A stretch of 64,000 nt of DNA, taken from Leptobrachium leishanense (lineage: Eukaryota > Chordata > Amphibia > Anura > Megophryidae). This document shows, piece after piece, positions 33,396-44,975 of this stretch. Under the pieces are notes generated by a model that did not search any database, was not told the origin of the DNA, and saw only the letters and a program-made list of their open reading frames with translations. Both the position numbers and the translations under genes were made by a program. Positions within the stretch are counted from its first letter, which is position 1, and every line of letters begins with the position of its first letter. The stretch lies in assembly GCA_009667805.1 (NCBI GenBank), contig CM019066.1, positions 7,254,001-7,318,000 of the forward strand. Direction: 5' to 3'.

Positions 33396-34092
33396 GGGCA
33401 CTATTACACTCTTCGCGCACAATTTTGCACGTGCGCAAAAACGCATTAACGCGAGGGGCAAAACCATTTGCGCTGAACATCGTATTACGGCGTTCGCGCA
33501 CAAAATGTGCGTTCACATCTAACGCGAGTGCAAGTTCGTGCGTGCATCCCATAATTAACATTGTGAGCGCAAATGCGTTCGTGCGCTGGTGCGTGCATGG
33601 TATTACAATCTTAGCGCAAAATTTAACGGACAACATTTGCGCGCAAAATTTAACGTCTTTGAAAAGCTGGCGGTAACTGCAAATCTGAACGTTCTGGCCG
33701 AAACCAAATACACCAGCATGAAAAAAAAAATACAGCAAAGTATAGTTACACACTCTACACATACCTAAACAATAAAATGGAGAGGTTGTGCGTGTTTTTA
33801 TTATTGCTGCAGCATATACTCAGATTGATTGTGACAGGTGCAAAAACTTAAAGGGAGACAATTGTGGTTCTTAATTCTGATTGGCTGAATCGCGTGAAAA
33901 AACAGTCTGCCTACCGATTTCTGCGTGCAACGTTAATGCGCGTGCGTTTTTGCGCGTGATATTTTTTGGCGAATGAAATAATGCGTTCGGATTGTAATAC
34001 CACCATTAATTTTCGCGCGTTAACGCTCTACGCTGTGCACAAAATTGAATGCGCTGCGTGCGCGTTTTTGCGCATAGAATGTAATAGTGCCC
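33396..34092. mobile_element. GCGCA-rich element with GGGC termini and 3-bp duplication, copy 1
   Basis: The ends GGGCACTATTACA and TGTAATAGTGCCC are inverted matches. The 3-bp duplication AAG lies at 33393-33395 and 34093-34095. The arms are crowded with GCGCAAA and TTTGCGC words and the centre is AT-rich. It encodes nothing. A sister copy is at 48738-49455, and 39369-39987 has similar tips. Size and 3-bp duplication would fit PIF/Harbinger-type mobilisation (inference). Confidence 0.88.
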
Positions 34093-35121
34093 AAGATTTT
34101 TTGTACCGGGGTTTTGAATCTAAATTTAAATCTTTTTGAAGAAAAAAATATATATAAAAAAAAAAAATTAAAATTCGATGTTTTCTTCAGTTTATTCCAC
34201 TGAAGCTAAATTACTTTTGTAATTTACATGTATTACTCTGTTGCCTAACAAAACAAATATATTTCATGTATTTAATTACACATATTCTCTTTTCACTAGA
34301 TTTTCGCTTTTTATTTGCTAATTAGTGCCTCCATAAAAAACAAAACCGAGACAGTAACTGGGCATAAGTAGGAAATGCAAATATTAGAGACAGAAGGACT
34401 TAATATGAACTTAGTAATTGTTCTGCTTTGCTTAGAATTAATTTTGATGTGGAAATTTGAAATAATATTAAAATAAATGTATTTAAACCCTGGAAGAAAT
34501 AAACAGATCTGTGGGTTAAAATAAAGCGATATTGAACTTTTCGGGTTATGAACTTGGGAATTTAACTTCTTTAAAAGACCATTTGTTTTGAATTTTGCTG
34601 AACGTCTTGGGGTTTTTTCCTGAAACCACACATAAGGGTGGGGTGAATTGCTATAGGTTTGGCCCCTAGTCATGAAATTACACCCTCGTGCATTCATATT
34701 TATACTTATTTTCCTCAAACCATCCTTAGCTTGTTATTTTTGGAATCTGAAAAATTCACTTTGGATGGAGAAGATAATTTGTGGTCTGACAGAGTTATGG
34801 AATTGCAAAGCATTTATTTGATATAGTGAAACATAAATAAAGTGGTGCGGATCATAATGTCTGAGTTGTCTATTCACTAAACAGTGTGCCTTGGTGAAAT
34901 GAAAAGAGTGGCCAAAAAAGGAAAATAATGAGCGTTTTCCATAGATTTGCATATATTTAACTAAATAATATTTATACTATATAGGGGTTATGTAAATACT
35001 TATTTATTTATTTACATACATACATATTGTACGGAATGCTAGCATTGTTTAGATATTAAACATGAATATTTGATACTGTTCTTTCTATTCCTGAAGCTCC
35101 GGAGACATTTAGATATTTTTC
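34093..35121. other. No recognisable feature
   Basis: About 1 kb of AT-rich DNA; a 135-codon minus-strand frame (34311-34718) shows no recognisable domain. Confidence 0.4.
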
Positions 35122-35124
35122 TAT

Positions 35125-35981
35125 CAGGGTTATTCAAAGAGATTCGAAAAGTCACCGCACGTTCGGTGACTTTTCATTCTCTTCAATTCGGTGCAAATCG
35201 GCTTTCCCATTTCGGCCACCCTGCGGTGTATTCAGCGAGCACCACAGGGCTGTCGAAGTGCAGGGAAAAGCTGCCGAAAACCCGCCGAAAACCTGCCGAA
35301 AACCCGGCGAATGCACGCCGAAAACCCGCAAAAACATCTGGATTAACCCGCCGAAGACGCTGGAAAAACCCAAGCAGGAGTCGATCACATGCAGCGCAGC
35401 CGCCAGAAAAAGCCGACACCGCAGACAAATGCAGTGAATAAATTAGAAAAACAGTTTGCTTGAATGTTTGAAAAGTGAAACGCTGTTTGCAAAGAAACTA
35501 CTGAGCGAAAATGTCTGAAATTTACATATGAGGTCCAGGGAATGATAATAAAAAGGGCTGTTACAGAAAAATAAGTAAATTTACAAAAAAAATCCAGTAA
35601 AATGCTTAAAATTTCCTAAAAAATCTATAAACAAAGAGACTCTTTACTGCAGAATTTTATAATCAACAGTTTATTAGATATTGAATTAAAACAGGAATAT
35701 TTTTAACATTGAAGCCTATGGGATTCGCCTGAATAAACTTGCTGATTGAAACCACCAAATGGCAGGGCATTTTGGGAACTTTTCACTGCTGGTTTGTGTT
35801 CTCTGAATAGCCGAGGCATTGCTTCTCAATGGGGATTTCACTGCCCTCGAACAGGCACCGAACAGACACCGTATGTTCAGGAAATTCGCCAAGATTTGGC
35901 GTATTGCCTGCTCTCTGAATAGCCGAATGGCCAGGAAAGGTTCCCTTTCGGCAGCCATTCGGATCTCTTTGAATAACCCTG
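35125..35981 (+). mobile_element. CAGGGTTATTC-family element, copy 4 (857 bp, best preserved)
   Basis: The ends CAGGGTTATTCAAAGAGAT and ATCTCTTTGAATAACCCTG are perfect inverted repeats with TAT duplications at 35122-35124 and 35982-35984. A perfect subterminal hairpin GTCACCGCACGTTCGGTGAC lies 13-15 bp inside. The left half carries repeated CCGAAAACCYG and CGCCGAAAAC words. This is a good type copy for the family. Confidence 0.92.
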
Positions 35982-36264
35982 TATGTTTTTTTAACCATAA
36001 TAATATAATTATAATATTACGGCTTTGAGCTCTAGAAAGTGACAGATGAGTTACTTTATTCAACCATACATATAATCCATACATTTGGAAAGTCAAAATG
36101 TTAATACTTTTCCTTAAAAATAAGGCCGGTTTATTTGAGGGTCATGAAAATGTTTTTTTTTAAATGTATGGTGGTTTTGCATTTTGAATATGCGCTCAGA
36201 TTTGCTCCATCGCAGACTGTATTTGCATAACTAGTTTTAACGTTTTCATGTTGGATTGTGAGAC

Positions 36265-36912
36265 TAATGGTGTTATTCACAGAGCACCGAAATGTCGCCA
36301 ACATTTCCCCACCTTGCAGTGAATTCACCATTCGCTGCACAGTCCTCGAAGTGAAGGGAGTCAGCAGCCGAATGCCGTCGCCAACCCGCAGCAAACCCGT
36401 TGGCTGCCACAAACCCGCCACAAACCTGCCCGACAGTCGCTGAACGCAGCCACCGAGCTGCCGGGCACAGCGCCAACCACCGCAAAAAGAAAAGCCGACA
36501 AGCCGCCGTTCGGGTAAAAAAAATATTGCTGAAAAGATCCTAAAAGAATAAAGAGACTTTTGCTGCAGATTAAAAGAATAAACAATTTATATGCTATTGG
36601 ATTAAAACAGAAATGTTTTTAATTTGAAGCATATGGGGTTCGCCTGATTAAACCTGCTGATTGAAACCACCGAACATCAGGGCATTTCACTTACATTTCT
36701 CTGCTGTTCGGAGTTCTCTGAATAGATTAACCATTACCTCTCTATGGGGGATTTCACTGCTGCCGAACAGGCACCGTATTTTCTGACAATTTGCCAAAAT
36801 TTGGCCAACTGTCTGCTTTCTGAATAGACAAATGGCCACGAAATTGCACCTTATGGGGTAATTCACTGTTCGGTGCATTTTCGGGGCCAGATCGGCTCTC
36901 TCTGAATAACCC
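36265..36912 (+). mobile_element. CAGGGTTATTC-family element, diverged copy 5
   Basis: Left end GTGTTATTCACAGAGCACC, right end CTCTCTGAATAACCCTG. It has the hairpin AAATGTCGCCAACATTT also seen in copy 3. It shares the interior blocks ATATGGGGTTCGCCTG and TTTCACTGCTGCCGAACAGG. Confidence 0.75.
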
Positions 36913-37015
36913 TGTTAGTCTACTCTAGCTATAGTTAACTAAAATTTTGGGACATTTAGTCAGCTAAAACAATTCAGATGATTAAAACTAAATGACATTT
37001 TATTCCGAAGACTAG

Positions 37016-37887
37016 CAGGGTAATTCAAAGAGATCCGAATTGTTTGAGAAAGGTAATCGAACTCTGAAAATCAGTGTTCGGTTACCTTTCTTGGCCATTC
37101 GGCTATCCAGAGACAAGGCAATTCGCCAAATCCTAGCGAATTTCCTGAACTTTCGGTGCCTGTTCGAGGGCAGTGAAAACCCCATGAAAAAGCACTGCTT
37201 CGGCTATTCAGAGAACACAAACCAGCAGTGAAAGGTTCCCCTAATGCCCTGCCATTCGGTGGTTTCATGTCTCAGATTTATTCAGGAGAATCCCATAGGC
37301 TTCAATGTTAAAAATATTCCGTTTTAATTCAATATCTAATAAACCGTTCATTATAAAATTCTGCAGTAAAGAGTTTCTTTATTTATAGATTTTTTTAGGA
37401 TATTTTAAGCATTTTTCTGGATATTGTTTTTTTTTTTAAATTACTTCTTTTTTCTGTAACAGCCCTCTTTATTATCATTCCCTGGATCTCATATGTAAAT
37501 TTCAGACATTTTCGCTCAGTAGTTTCTTTGCAAACAGCGTTTCACTTTTCAAACGTTCACACAAACTGTTTTCCTAATTTATCCACTGCCTTCTTCTGCG
37601 GTGTCGGCTTTTTCCGGAGGCTGCGATCAACTCCTGCACGGGTTTTTCCGTGGTTTTCGGCAGGTTAATCCAGATGTTTTTGCGGGTTTTCGGTGTGCAT
37701 TCGCCGGGTTTTGCAGTTAGTTTTCGTCGGGTTTGCGGCAGCTTTTCCCTGCAATTCGGGGACCCTGTGGTGCTTGCCGAATACACCGCAGGGTCACCGA
37801 AATGGGATCGGCAAAAGGAACCGAATTGAAGAGAACGAAAAGTCACCGAACGTGCGGTGACTTTTCAAATCTCTTTGAATTACCCTG
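37016..37887 (-). mobile_element. CAGGGTTATTC-family element, copy 6
   Basis: Perfect TAG duplications flank it (37013-37015, 37888-37890). The ends CAGGGTAATTCAAAGAGAT and TCTCTTTGAATTACCCTG share a TTAT to TAAT change on both sides. The subterminal hairpin lies at the right, so the element is in minus orientation. Confidence 0.92.
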
Positions 37888-37890
37888 TAG

Positions 37891-38582
37891 GGCTAAAACT
37901 AAATTTAAATTTGCTGTCAAAATAAACATTATACACAGAACACATCAAGAGCCTCGCATGTCAGAATCCTAAAAAGTGAAGTGAATTGTCTTCTAATAGA
38001 CATAAAATAATTTAATTTGTTGATATAAAACACAGAAATAAGCATGGAATGACATCAAAGTTGTGAGAAAACTGCAATATGACATTTTTATTGTTATTTT
38101 CCAATACAGCACCAAAAAATACATGAGAAAACAGCTTGCGTAAAGTTTTTCCCTCGCTAGACTGTGCAATTCATACACAGCTAGTTGTTTGTAAACAGAA
38201 TCATGGCAGTTTGTGTCCAATAGACACGTACATTTCTTTTACAGCTAAATTTTAGTTAATCTGGGAATTAATCTGAAACCTGAATCAACAAAACGACTCT
38301 CCCATGAATGAACAGAAATTAAAATTACCCTGGAATGCTTTTTATTCATCCAATTTGTTTCCGTTTGAGCCACTACAACTGTGAATACTCGTATGATACA
38401 TGGATATATTGATTACATTGGTTTACCTGTAGATCATGAAATGTAATAACGTGTAAAAAAGTCTTGCATCATTAAAAGGCGTCCAATAAAATTGTAGGTT
38501 AAAACCAATCTTTTTCAATATAGCTATAATTAGTATCATATACTAACTCAAGTATGGTCTGAGATTGACACGGGTTTACCTT
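37891..38582. other. No recognisable feature
   Basis: AT-rich DNA; nothing recognised. Confidence 0.4.
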
Positions 38583-39190
38583 GAGCATGGGACAAAAATG
38601 ATGCTGGTATAAGAAAAGTGCCGCTAGTAAAGCTTACACTTCAATGGCCATTCAAGCAAACTAAAACCTCTAATTGTGTTTTGTAGCACATGGCATTGTA
38701 TAGAAACGAGCGCAGATGACTACTTTTTTCTTGTTATATTTTATACATGAACTGGATTGTTACTCCTGGTTGTTGCAGCCGGTCTGGTGAGTAAGGGCGC
38801 GACACCTCTTTTTCTGTATGTATGTATGTATATTATGTTCTAAGTTGTCACACCAGTTAAGTCATTTTTGCTACTGTTTCGTTTTCCAGGTATTTGTTTT
38901 CAACCCCAAATGGGAAGTGCTTTGTGCGTGTATAAATAAACCCACCATTTTTCTGCCTCTCCTTAGCTGAAAAGCAGCGAGAGGGAATGCAGCTGCTCAG
39001 AGGAGCGGCTTTTGGTTACATTGGTTAGGTACTCACTCTACCAAGAGGTGGCGTTTTGGGGCGAGTGAGCTTACGCTTCAATAGCCATTCAAGCAAACTA
39101 AAACCTCTAATTGTGTTTTGTTGCACATTGTATAGAAACGAGCGCAGATGACATATTTTTTCTTGCTATATTGAATAAGAAAAATAAATA
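38583..39190 (-). mobile_element. Composite direct-repeat element, copy 2 (inverted)
   Basis: Two direct repeats (about 38630-38755 and 39060-39180) share TTCAAGCAAACTAAAACCTC, TAATTGTGTTTTGT and TAGAAACGAGCGCAGATGAC. Read on the minus strand, repeats and middle match 17741-18392 in order, including TGCTTTTCAGCTAAGGAGAG. A short TGTATGTATGTA run lies in the middle. Confidence 0.6.
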
Positions 39191-39368
39191 GATAATATTT
39201 ACATAAAAAATGTACACCCAATCCTAAAATTAACTGTAACCCCAACACCAAATCCAAAAATCAACCGTAAAACTAACTATAGAACAATCCAAATTAACAC
39301 ACTAATCTTAATCCTTAAAGTAATCCCTAAAGATCACAAGAAAAATGTCTAGATACATAAAACATTTT

Positions 39369-39987
39369 GGGCAATATTACAAACTTAACGCTAATGTTAG
39401 TGATCAGCTATATGAGCGTTAACGCTAGGTTAAGTGGCCCTAGCGCATTACCCCCATATTAATTCCAAACACTAATGGGTTAAAAAACCTGTCAGCGCGT
39501 TGGTGATTGCGCTCGCTTCTGTCAGCTTACTGTACTTTGCGCTCCCTATACTTAACATGTGGAGCACAAAGAGTAATTAGCGTTAGGATTACGAAGTCAA
39601 AACGCTAACTAACGCACCACTGACCCAAAAGTCAGATACTCACATCTCATCCCACGGTGCAAACGGTGGCTTGGTCCGCCACTTCTGGCCACTGGGAGCA
39701 GATTGAGACTGGGGAAAAACAGTCTGCAGTCTCTCTCCGCGATCACTCCGCCGACCTCCATGATCTCGCGAGAGCGACATCTTGCAGGTCACTTGACGTA
39801 GCAGCACAAGCCTAGATGGAGTCTTGCTGTGAGTATCCATTGGCTTAGTGCTGCATTACGGGGCAGGTTGCTGGATTAAAGCCTGCCCTGTTATATGGTG
39901 CTAAAACGGGGATGCTAAGGGAAACCTGCAGGTGTAGGTTTTCCACCTTAGCGTCCCCATTTTAGTGGGCAGTTTGTAATATGGCCC
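39369..39987. mobile_element. GGGC-type element, 619 bp, 3-bp duplication
   Basis: The tips GGGCAATATTACAAACT and AGTTTGTAATATGGCCC differ at one of 17 positions. TTT flanks both sides (39366-39368, 39988-39990), though in a T run this is weaker proof. The right arm has a GGGGACGCTAAGG / CCTTAGCGTCCCC hairpin. It is the reference for fragments at 3403-3630 and 14870-16000. Confidence 0.85.
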
Positions 39988-40135
39988 TTTATAGGAATAA
40001 TATGTTTTAATAGAAACTAACTCTAACTCTAACCATAACTCTAAACCTTACCGACTCCGAGATACACTAGTTTTTAACTACTGGGCCAATTTTTTTGTCC
40101 CTGAGTTAAACAGTTGGAAAATTATATAATGTTCA

Positions 40136-40656
40136 ATGAGTGTCCACAACATTAAAACACCAGACAGGTGAAGCGAATAACACTAATTATATGTTAACAC
40201 TGTCATATCTCTGTCCCCTGTCAGAGGGTGGGATATATTGTCATGGGGTGGGATATATTAGGAGCAAGTGAACAGTCAGTTCCTGAATTTCATGTTTTGA
40301 ACGCAGGAAATATGGGCGAAAAGATGGCCAAAGAGTGAAAGTTAGAAGACTGGGTGTGAGCATCTTCAAAATGGCAAGTCTTGTGGGGTGTTCCCAGGGT
40401 GCAGTGGTTAGAAGCTACCAAACGTTGTGCAAGTAAGGACAACTGTTGAAGTGGCATTAGAATCATCGGGGGCGCCCAAGGCTCATTGATGCATGCCAGG
40501 AGCAAAAGCAACCCGTCACACGGAAGAACTATTGAGATGTTGCGAGTCCTTGAAGACTCCATGCACCTAAGCGTCGGAAATATTTTGAAAGCAGAAGGGG
40601 GACTTACACAATGTTAGGCAGGTGGTTTTAATGCTGTGGCTGATCAATGCATATTA
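40136..40656 (+). mobile_element. Internally deleted Tc1-like element
   Basis: Left tip CCACAACATTAAAACACC and right tip GGTTTTAATGCTGTGGC are inverted matches typical of a widespread Tc1 lineage. Between them lie only the transposase 5' part, with GACTGGGTGTGAGCATCTTC, GTCTTGTGGGGTGTTCCC and CCAAGGCTCATTGATGC, and then the 3' end (AAGCAGAAGGGGGACTTACA). The catalytic region is deleted, so this could move only with outside help, and it is much decayed. Confidence 0.78.
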
Positions 40657-40699
40657 TACCAAATGACGCATGAGGATTCTCACCAAATCACCAAATCAT

Positions 40700-41004
40700 T
40701 TAACATGTACAGCTTGGAAAAAAGACGAGACAGAGGAGATATGATAGAAACATTTAAATACGTAAAGGGAATCCACAAGGTAGAGGAAGGGAGTATATTT
40801 AAACGGAAACAAAGTAGCAAAACAAGAGGACATAGTCTTAGATTAGAGGGGCAAAGGTTTAAAAGTAACATCAGGAAGCATTATTTTACTGAGAGGGTGG
40901 TGGATACATGGAACAGCCTTCCAGTAGAAGTGGTAGAGGCCAAAACAGTAATTGAATTTAAGCAGGCATGGGATAGGCATAAGGCTATCCTAAACAAAAG
41001 ATAA
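40700..41004 (+). pseudogene. LINE ORF2 C-terminal fragment
   Basis: About 100 open codons from NMYSLEKRRDRGDMIETFKY to AILNKR and stop. They differ from the 27-kb copy at very few positions (for example SLPVEV here, SLPGEV there), so the two insertions derive from close source copies. Upstream codons belong to unrelated DNA. No enzymatic domain remains. Confidence 0.85.
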
Positions 41005-41085
41005 ATCCAGGTAAAGTATCCATGTAATTGGGCAGACTAGATGGGCCGAAAGGTTCTTATCTGCCGAAATTTTTCTATGTTTCTG
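40700..41085 (+). mobile_element. CR1/L2-group LINE 3' end, copy 3
   Basis: Nearly identical to the last ~390 bp of 26986-27712, including the ATGTTTCTG end. It is 5'-truncated at about 40700. Confidence 0.9.
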
Positions 41086-42009
41086 TTTTGGTCTAAAAAT
41101 GAATAATTTAGATTCTAAAATGTAGGATAGAATGAAGAGTATAATGCGTAGCTTGGAAGAAGTTGGTGTTATTTTTCCCTAACCCTTCATTTTTGCTGTA
41201 AGGTCTACGTTGTGTCCCTCCATGGTAACGATGAACACACATTTTCTTTCTGATATAAATATGGCAAATTCCACCTGAGTGCCTCTATGAGAGGGTTCTT
41301 TGTGATTTCTTAGAAAACGTGGCATAACATCTCCATTTCATATGTAAACAACATTTTCTATATTTTCTACGTTTTGGACCGTCAACACTGAACCTCACTG
41401 AATGCAATATCTGTGTAGGATAGGAAGACGGAAAACACTTATATACATGTGAAGGGTGTCTTGTTTTCCTGCCGAAAATGAGAAAGGAAGCTTCTAAATC
41501 ACGTAGGTCAAACATTTTATAAAAAGTGCAATTTCCTGATTCGCGGGTGTACTCGTATATTGCTAAAACAGACAGAGGCAACAGATTAGGTAGAAAGTAA
41601 GCTTGCTCTTAAAAATAGTGCTTAAATAAAGCCTTCAGCAAAGATTGATGCGAGAGCTGTTGGTTCAAACACTTACATTTACGTGTAAACTGTAGATTGT
41701 AAAATGAAGGCTTAGTGCTAGGAATTTGATGTGGAATATCTATTAATGATCTAGTGACTCATAGATTCTGTCAATGTGTTCAGAGGAGCTTCCAGCTTTA
41801 TTGACAGAAACACGACATAAGCCAGCTTTCTCTATCATTACGAATTCAAAAATGACTGGATTAAGAATGGTTGTTTTTCCAAAGGTGAACTCCATGACGG
41901 GAGCACGGGAGAGCGTATCCAGGGTTTTATTTGTTGACATTCCCTTAGTTTGTAAATGAATGTTAGACTCCTGTCCACCTAAACCTTTTGCGAAGATCCA
42001 CCTGAAGAC
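41086..42009. other. No recognisable feature
   Basis: AT-rich DNA; open frames up to ~98 codons without recognisable domains. Confidence 0.4.
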
Positions 42010-42012
42010 TTT

Positions 42013-42920
42013 CAGGGTTATTCAAAGAGAATCGAAAAGTCACCGTACGTTCGGTGACTTTTCGTTTGCTTCAATTCGGCGCGATTTGGCGATCCTATTT
42101 CGGCGACCCTGAGGTGTATTCAGCAAGTAACGCAGGGTCCCCGAAGTGCAAGGAAAACCCACCGCAAACCCGACGAACACTCACCGTCAACCCGCCGAAC
42201 ACTCACCGCAAAACCCACCGAACACTCACTAACACCCGCAAAACAGCTGGATTAACCTCGCCGAACACGCCAGAGAAACCCGAGCAGCCGTCGATCACAG
42301 CGCAGAGCAGCCGCCAGAAAAAGCCGACACCGCAGACGAATGGAGTGAAAAGAAAACAAAAACCAGTACGCTTGAATTGTTGAAAAGTGAAACGCTGTTT
42401 GCAAAGAAACTACATAACGAAAATGTCTGGAATTTACATATAAGATCCAATGAATGATAATAAAAAGGGCTGTTACAGAAAAAAGAAAAAAACAATAAAA
42501 AAAAGGAAAAAAAATTCTGAAAAATGCCTAAAAGATCCTAAAAAATCTATAAATAAAGAGACTTTTTACTGCAGAATAAAATAATCAACGGTTTAATAGA
42601 TATTGAATTAAAACTGGAATATTTTTAACATTGAAGCCTATTGGATTCGCCTGAATAAAACTGTCGAATGAAAAGACTGAATGGCAGGGCAATCTGGCAA
42701 CTTTTCACTGCTGGTTTTTGTTCTCTGAATAGACAAAGCATTGCTTCACTATAGGGATTTCACTGCCCTCGAACAGGCACCGTATGTGCAGTCAATTCGC
42801 CAGGATTTGGCGAACTGCCTGCTCTCTGAATAGCCGAATAGCCAGGAAAGGTAACCGTACGCTGAATTTCACTGTTCGGTTACCTTTCAGCCACAATTCG
42901 GATGTCTCTGAATAACCTTG
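42013..42920 (+). mobile_element. CAGGGTTATTC-family element, copy 7
   Basis: 908 bp. Ends CAGGGTTATTCAAAGAGA and CTCTGAATAACCTTG; TTT at both flanks (42010-42012, 42921-42923). The subterminal hairpin is GTCACCGTACGTTCGGTGAC. The left half has extra ACCGAACACTCACC-type repeats compared with copy 4. Confidence 0.88.
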
Positions 42921-43007
42921 TTTATGTCTGACCCTTTTCTCCCATCATTTGAGAGACTATTTCCAAAACACCATAACCATGGAGACCAATTGAATTACCC
43001 TCTAGAC

Positions 43008-43147
43008 CATTGTTCGGCAACCTTGGCTGCCCTCTAACTGTTTTTTGACCTGCATCTCCCGTGAGGCTCAGGTAATTGTCAGAATGTCAGGGCCTCGTGC
43101 AGAATGTAGATCCAAAATATCTTGAGGGCCAAGACTGCTGACCCCTG
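43008..43147. mobile_element. hAT MITE, 140 bp
   Basis: A perfect 8-bp duplication CTCTAGAC (43000-43007, 43148-43155) flanks ends CATTGTTCGGCAACCTTGGC and GCTGACCCCTG. The interior CTGCATCTCCCGTGAGGCTC links it to 9985-10135. Confidence 0.92.
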
Positions 43148-43155
43148 CTCTAGAC

Positions 43156-43642
43156 TTTTAGTGAACAAAAATGGTTTTGTGAGACCTCTGATAACAGACA
43201 AAGCATTAATAACCTGCCCTAAGGTGAATTTCCCTCAAAGGTCTGATAAAGTTGTACCCGTTGGTGTCTAGACTACACGACTTTTAACTGTAACACTTTT
43301 TTCCCATGTGAAAAACTAATTAGAGTTAAATTAGAGATATCTGATTAGACCCACCGGAAATGTTATGTCTCATTCCTCTTTAACTGTTCATGACTCCGGG
43401 TTAGAGCCGAAACCTTGTAGCATCTATCTGAATAAAAGCTCCAGTTGGATTACACTTGAGTGCCGGCTGGTTTGCTTTCTCTAATGTTGGGTTGTTAGTG
43501 AATTTCACTGCCCTGGTCTGTTTAGCTTCTTGTTTGGTGTTGTACCATTGACGTTTTGCATCCACAAACACAAACACACACCAATATTACCCCTTGTGAT
43601 CATCCAAACATATAGAAGGCCTGACCTTCTTTGGTAGATACT
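43156..43642. other. Mostly unassigned; weak GAAAC motif near 43405
   Basis: Near 43392-43425, TTAGAGCCGAAACC followed by GAATAAAAGCTCCAG resembles the Penelope-type tail seen at 56 and 62 kb, but is too degraded to call. Confidence 0.3.
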
Positions 43643-43823
43643 CAGGGTTATTCAGAGAGAGGTGAAAAGCAGGAGAATGGCTGGAGAATGGAAAATTCTA
43701 GGTCAAAATAGCCGATTTGGAAAGTGAGATAAATGGGAGAGTTTTCTGGTTTGGCTATTTTGTCCTAGAATTTTCCATTCTCCAGTCATTCTCCTGCTTT
43801 TCACCTCTCTCTGAATAACCCTG
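43643..43823. mobile_element. Short hairpin MITE, copy 3 (181 bp, near-perfect palindrome)
   Basis: Arms of about 80 bp, starting CAGGGTTATTCAGAGAGAGG and ending CCTCTCTCTGAATAACCCTG, are almost exact reverse complements around AGTGAGATAAATGGGAGAG. The tips equal those of the long CAGGGTTATTC family, so the two probably use the same transposase. Confidence 0.92.
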
Positions 43824-44138
43824 ATAGCTTCTCTTTTCTTCACCTCCTATAAATGCTGCAGACTTTTTATTGGGGAAATGAGTGAGGAAAATAAGCAGAA
43901 GATATTCAACTCACTCTTCAGTAAATACATATACCATGTTTTATGTAACGACAGGAAATTAAGGCACCATGGTGCTCTGATTGTGCTCATTCCTTCTATA
44001 AAGCTGTACACATGATCGCATGAACGTCCAAATTGTTTCTTGGAGGTCAGAAGTATTTGCACAGCACATCGATTTCACTGTGCCACCAAGTCCTGACGTA
44101 CAGTCATGCGAAAAAAGATGGGAATCCTATGCTCAGGT

Positions 44139-44258
44139 TCAGATGAATGGCGCTTTATTAGGAGACCAGCAACATGTTGGCTGGATCACCAAGGCTTGAG
44201 AAAGTCTGATGATCCTGAAACATCACTTCTCCTAATGATGTGCCATTCATCTGATTCC
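44139..44258. repeat. Imperfect inverted repeat (~30-bp arms)
   Basis: CAGATGAATGGCGCTTTATT at 44140 pairs with AATGATGTGCCATTCATCTG at 44237. The loop contains CTTGAGAAAG and CTGAAACATC, recalling a degenerate Penelope-type motif. Confidence 0.6.
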
Positions 44259-44318
44259 ACTTTTTTCTTAAGGTCTATACATGGAACTGTTACACCTTTT
44301 TCTTATAATTAAAAATTA

Positions 44319-44856
44319 CAATGCTTAGCAAAAAAAAGTCACCACCTACCATACAAACCTGTGGGTGCAGCGTAATGATCTGGGGTTGCTTCAGTTGGTT
44401 AGGTCCAGGTTCAGAAACATTATGTGCCCATTAATGAGCTAAGCTGACTCCCTGAACAAACTGACTGAGCAAGTTTTTCCATCAATGGGTTTTTTCTTCC
44501 CTGATGGCACAGCGGGCATATTCCAAGATGGCAATGCCAGGATTCATTGTGCTCAAATTGTGCGAGAGTGGTTCAGGGAGCATGAGACATCATTTTCACA
44601 CATGGATTGGCCACCGCACAGTTCAGACCTTAACCCCATTGAGAATCTTTGGGATAATGTGCTGGAGAAGACTTTACGCAGCATCCGACTCTCCCATCAT
44701 CAATACAAGATCTTGGCCACAAATAAGGTGACTCTGGATAGAAATAATGCTGTGACATTGCATGAGTTTATCGAAACGTGGCATGTCGTAACCACAGCAA
44801 AAGGCAGCACAACCAAATATTAACTTGTGAATTGTTTTTGGTCAGGCAGTGGAATT
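44319..44856 (+). mobile_element. Tc1-like element, internally deleted
   Basis: Left end TGCTTAGCAAAAAAAAGTC and right end TTTTTGGTCAGGCAGTGG are a decayed inverted pair. Only the catalytic core start and C-terminal part remain between them. Confidence 0.75.
44371..44823 (+). pseudogene. Tc1 transposase C-terminal part
   Basis: Upstream GTAATGATCTGGGGTTGCTT encodes the VMIWGCF motif in one frame; a break follows. From 44485 the frame is open for 112 codons: [18 protein letters not shown] holds the second catalytic Asp (usual form QQDNAPCH or similar), [15 protein letters not shown] holds the catalytic Glu, and the end is the natural stop after KGSTTKY. The HTH domains and first Asp are deleted. 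Inactive. Confidence 0.82.
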
Positions 44857-44975
44857 GCTTCTTTATGCTGAGTGCCGGTCTGCTTACTATGGAAACATGG
44901 CGTATAGTGTCATAAAACATAACCACATACAAAACAATGCACCATCCATGGAATAACCTGTTGGTTTGTTTTTAA

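Noticed and set aside
33396..34092. CpG island or regulatory cluster
   Set aside because: Same reason: it has terminal inverted repeats, a 3-bp duplication and a sister copy at 48.7 kb.
43392..43425. Another hammerhead motif
   Set aside because: Only GCCGAAACC and a nearby GAATAAAAGCTCC are recognisable; the CTGATGA half is missing.
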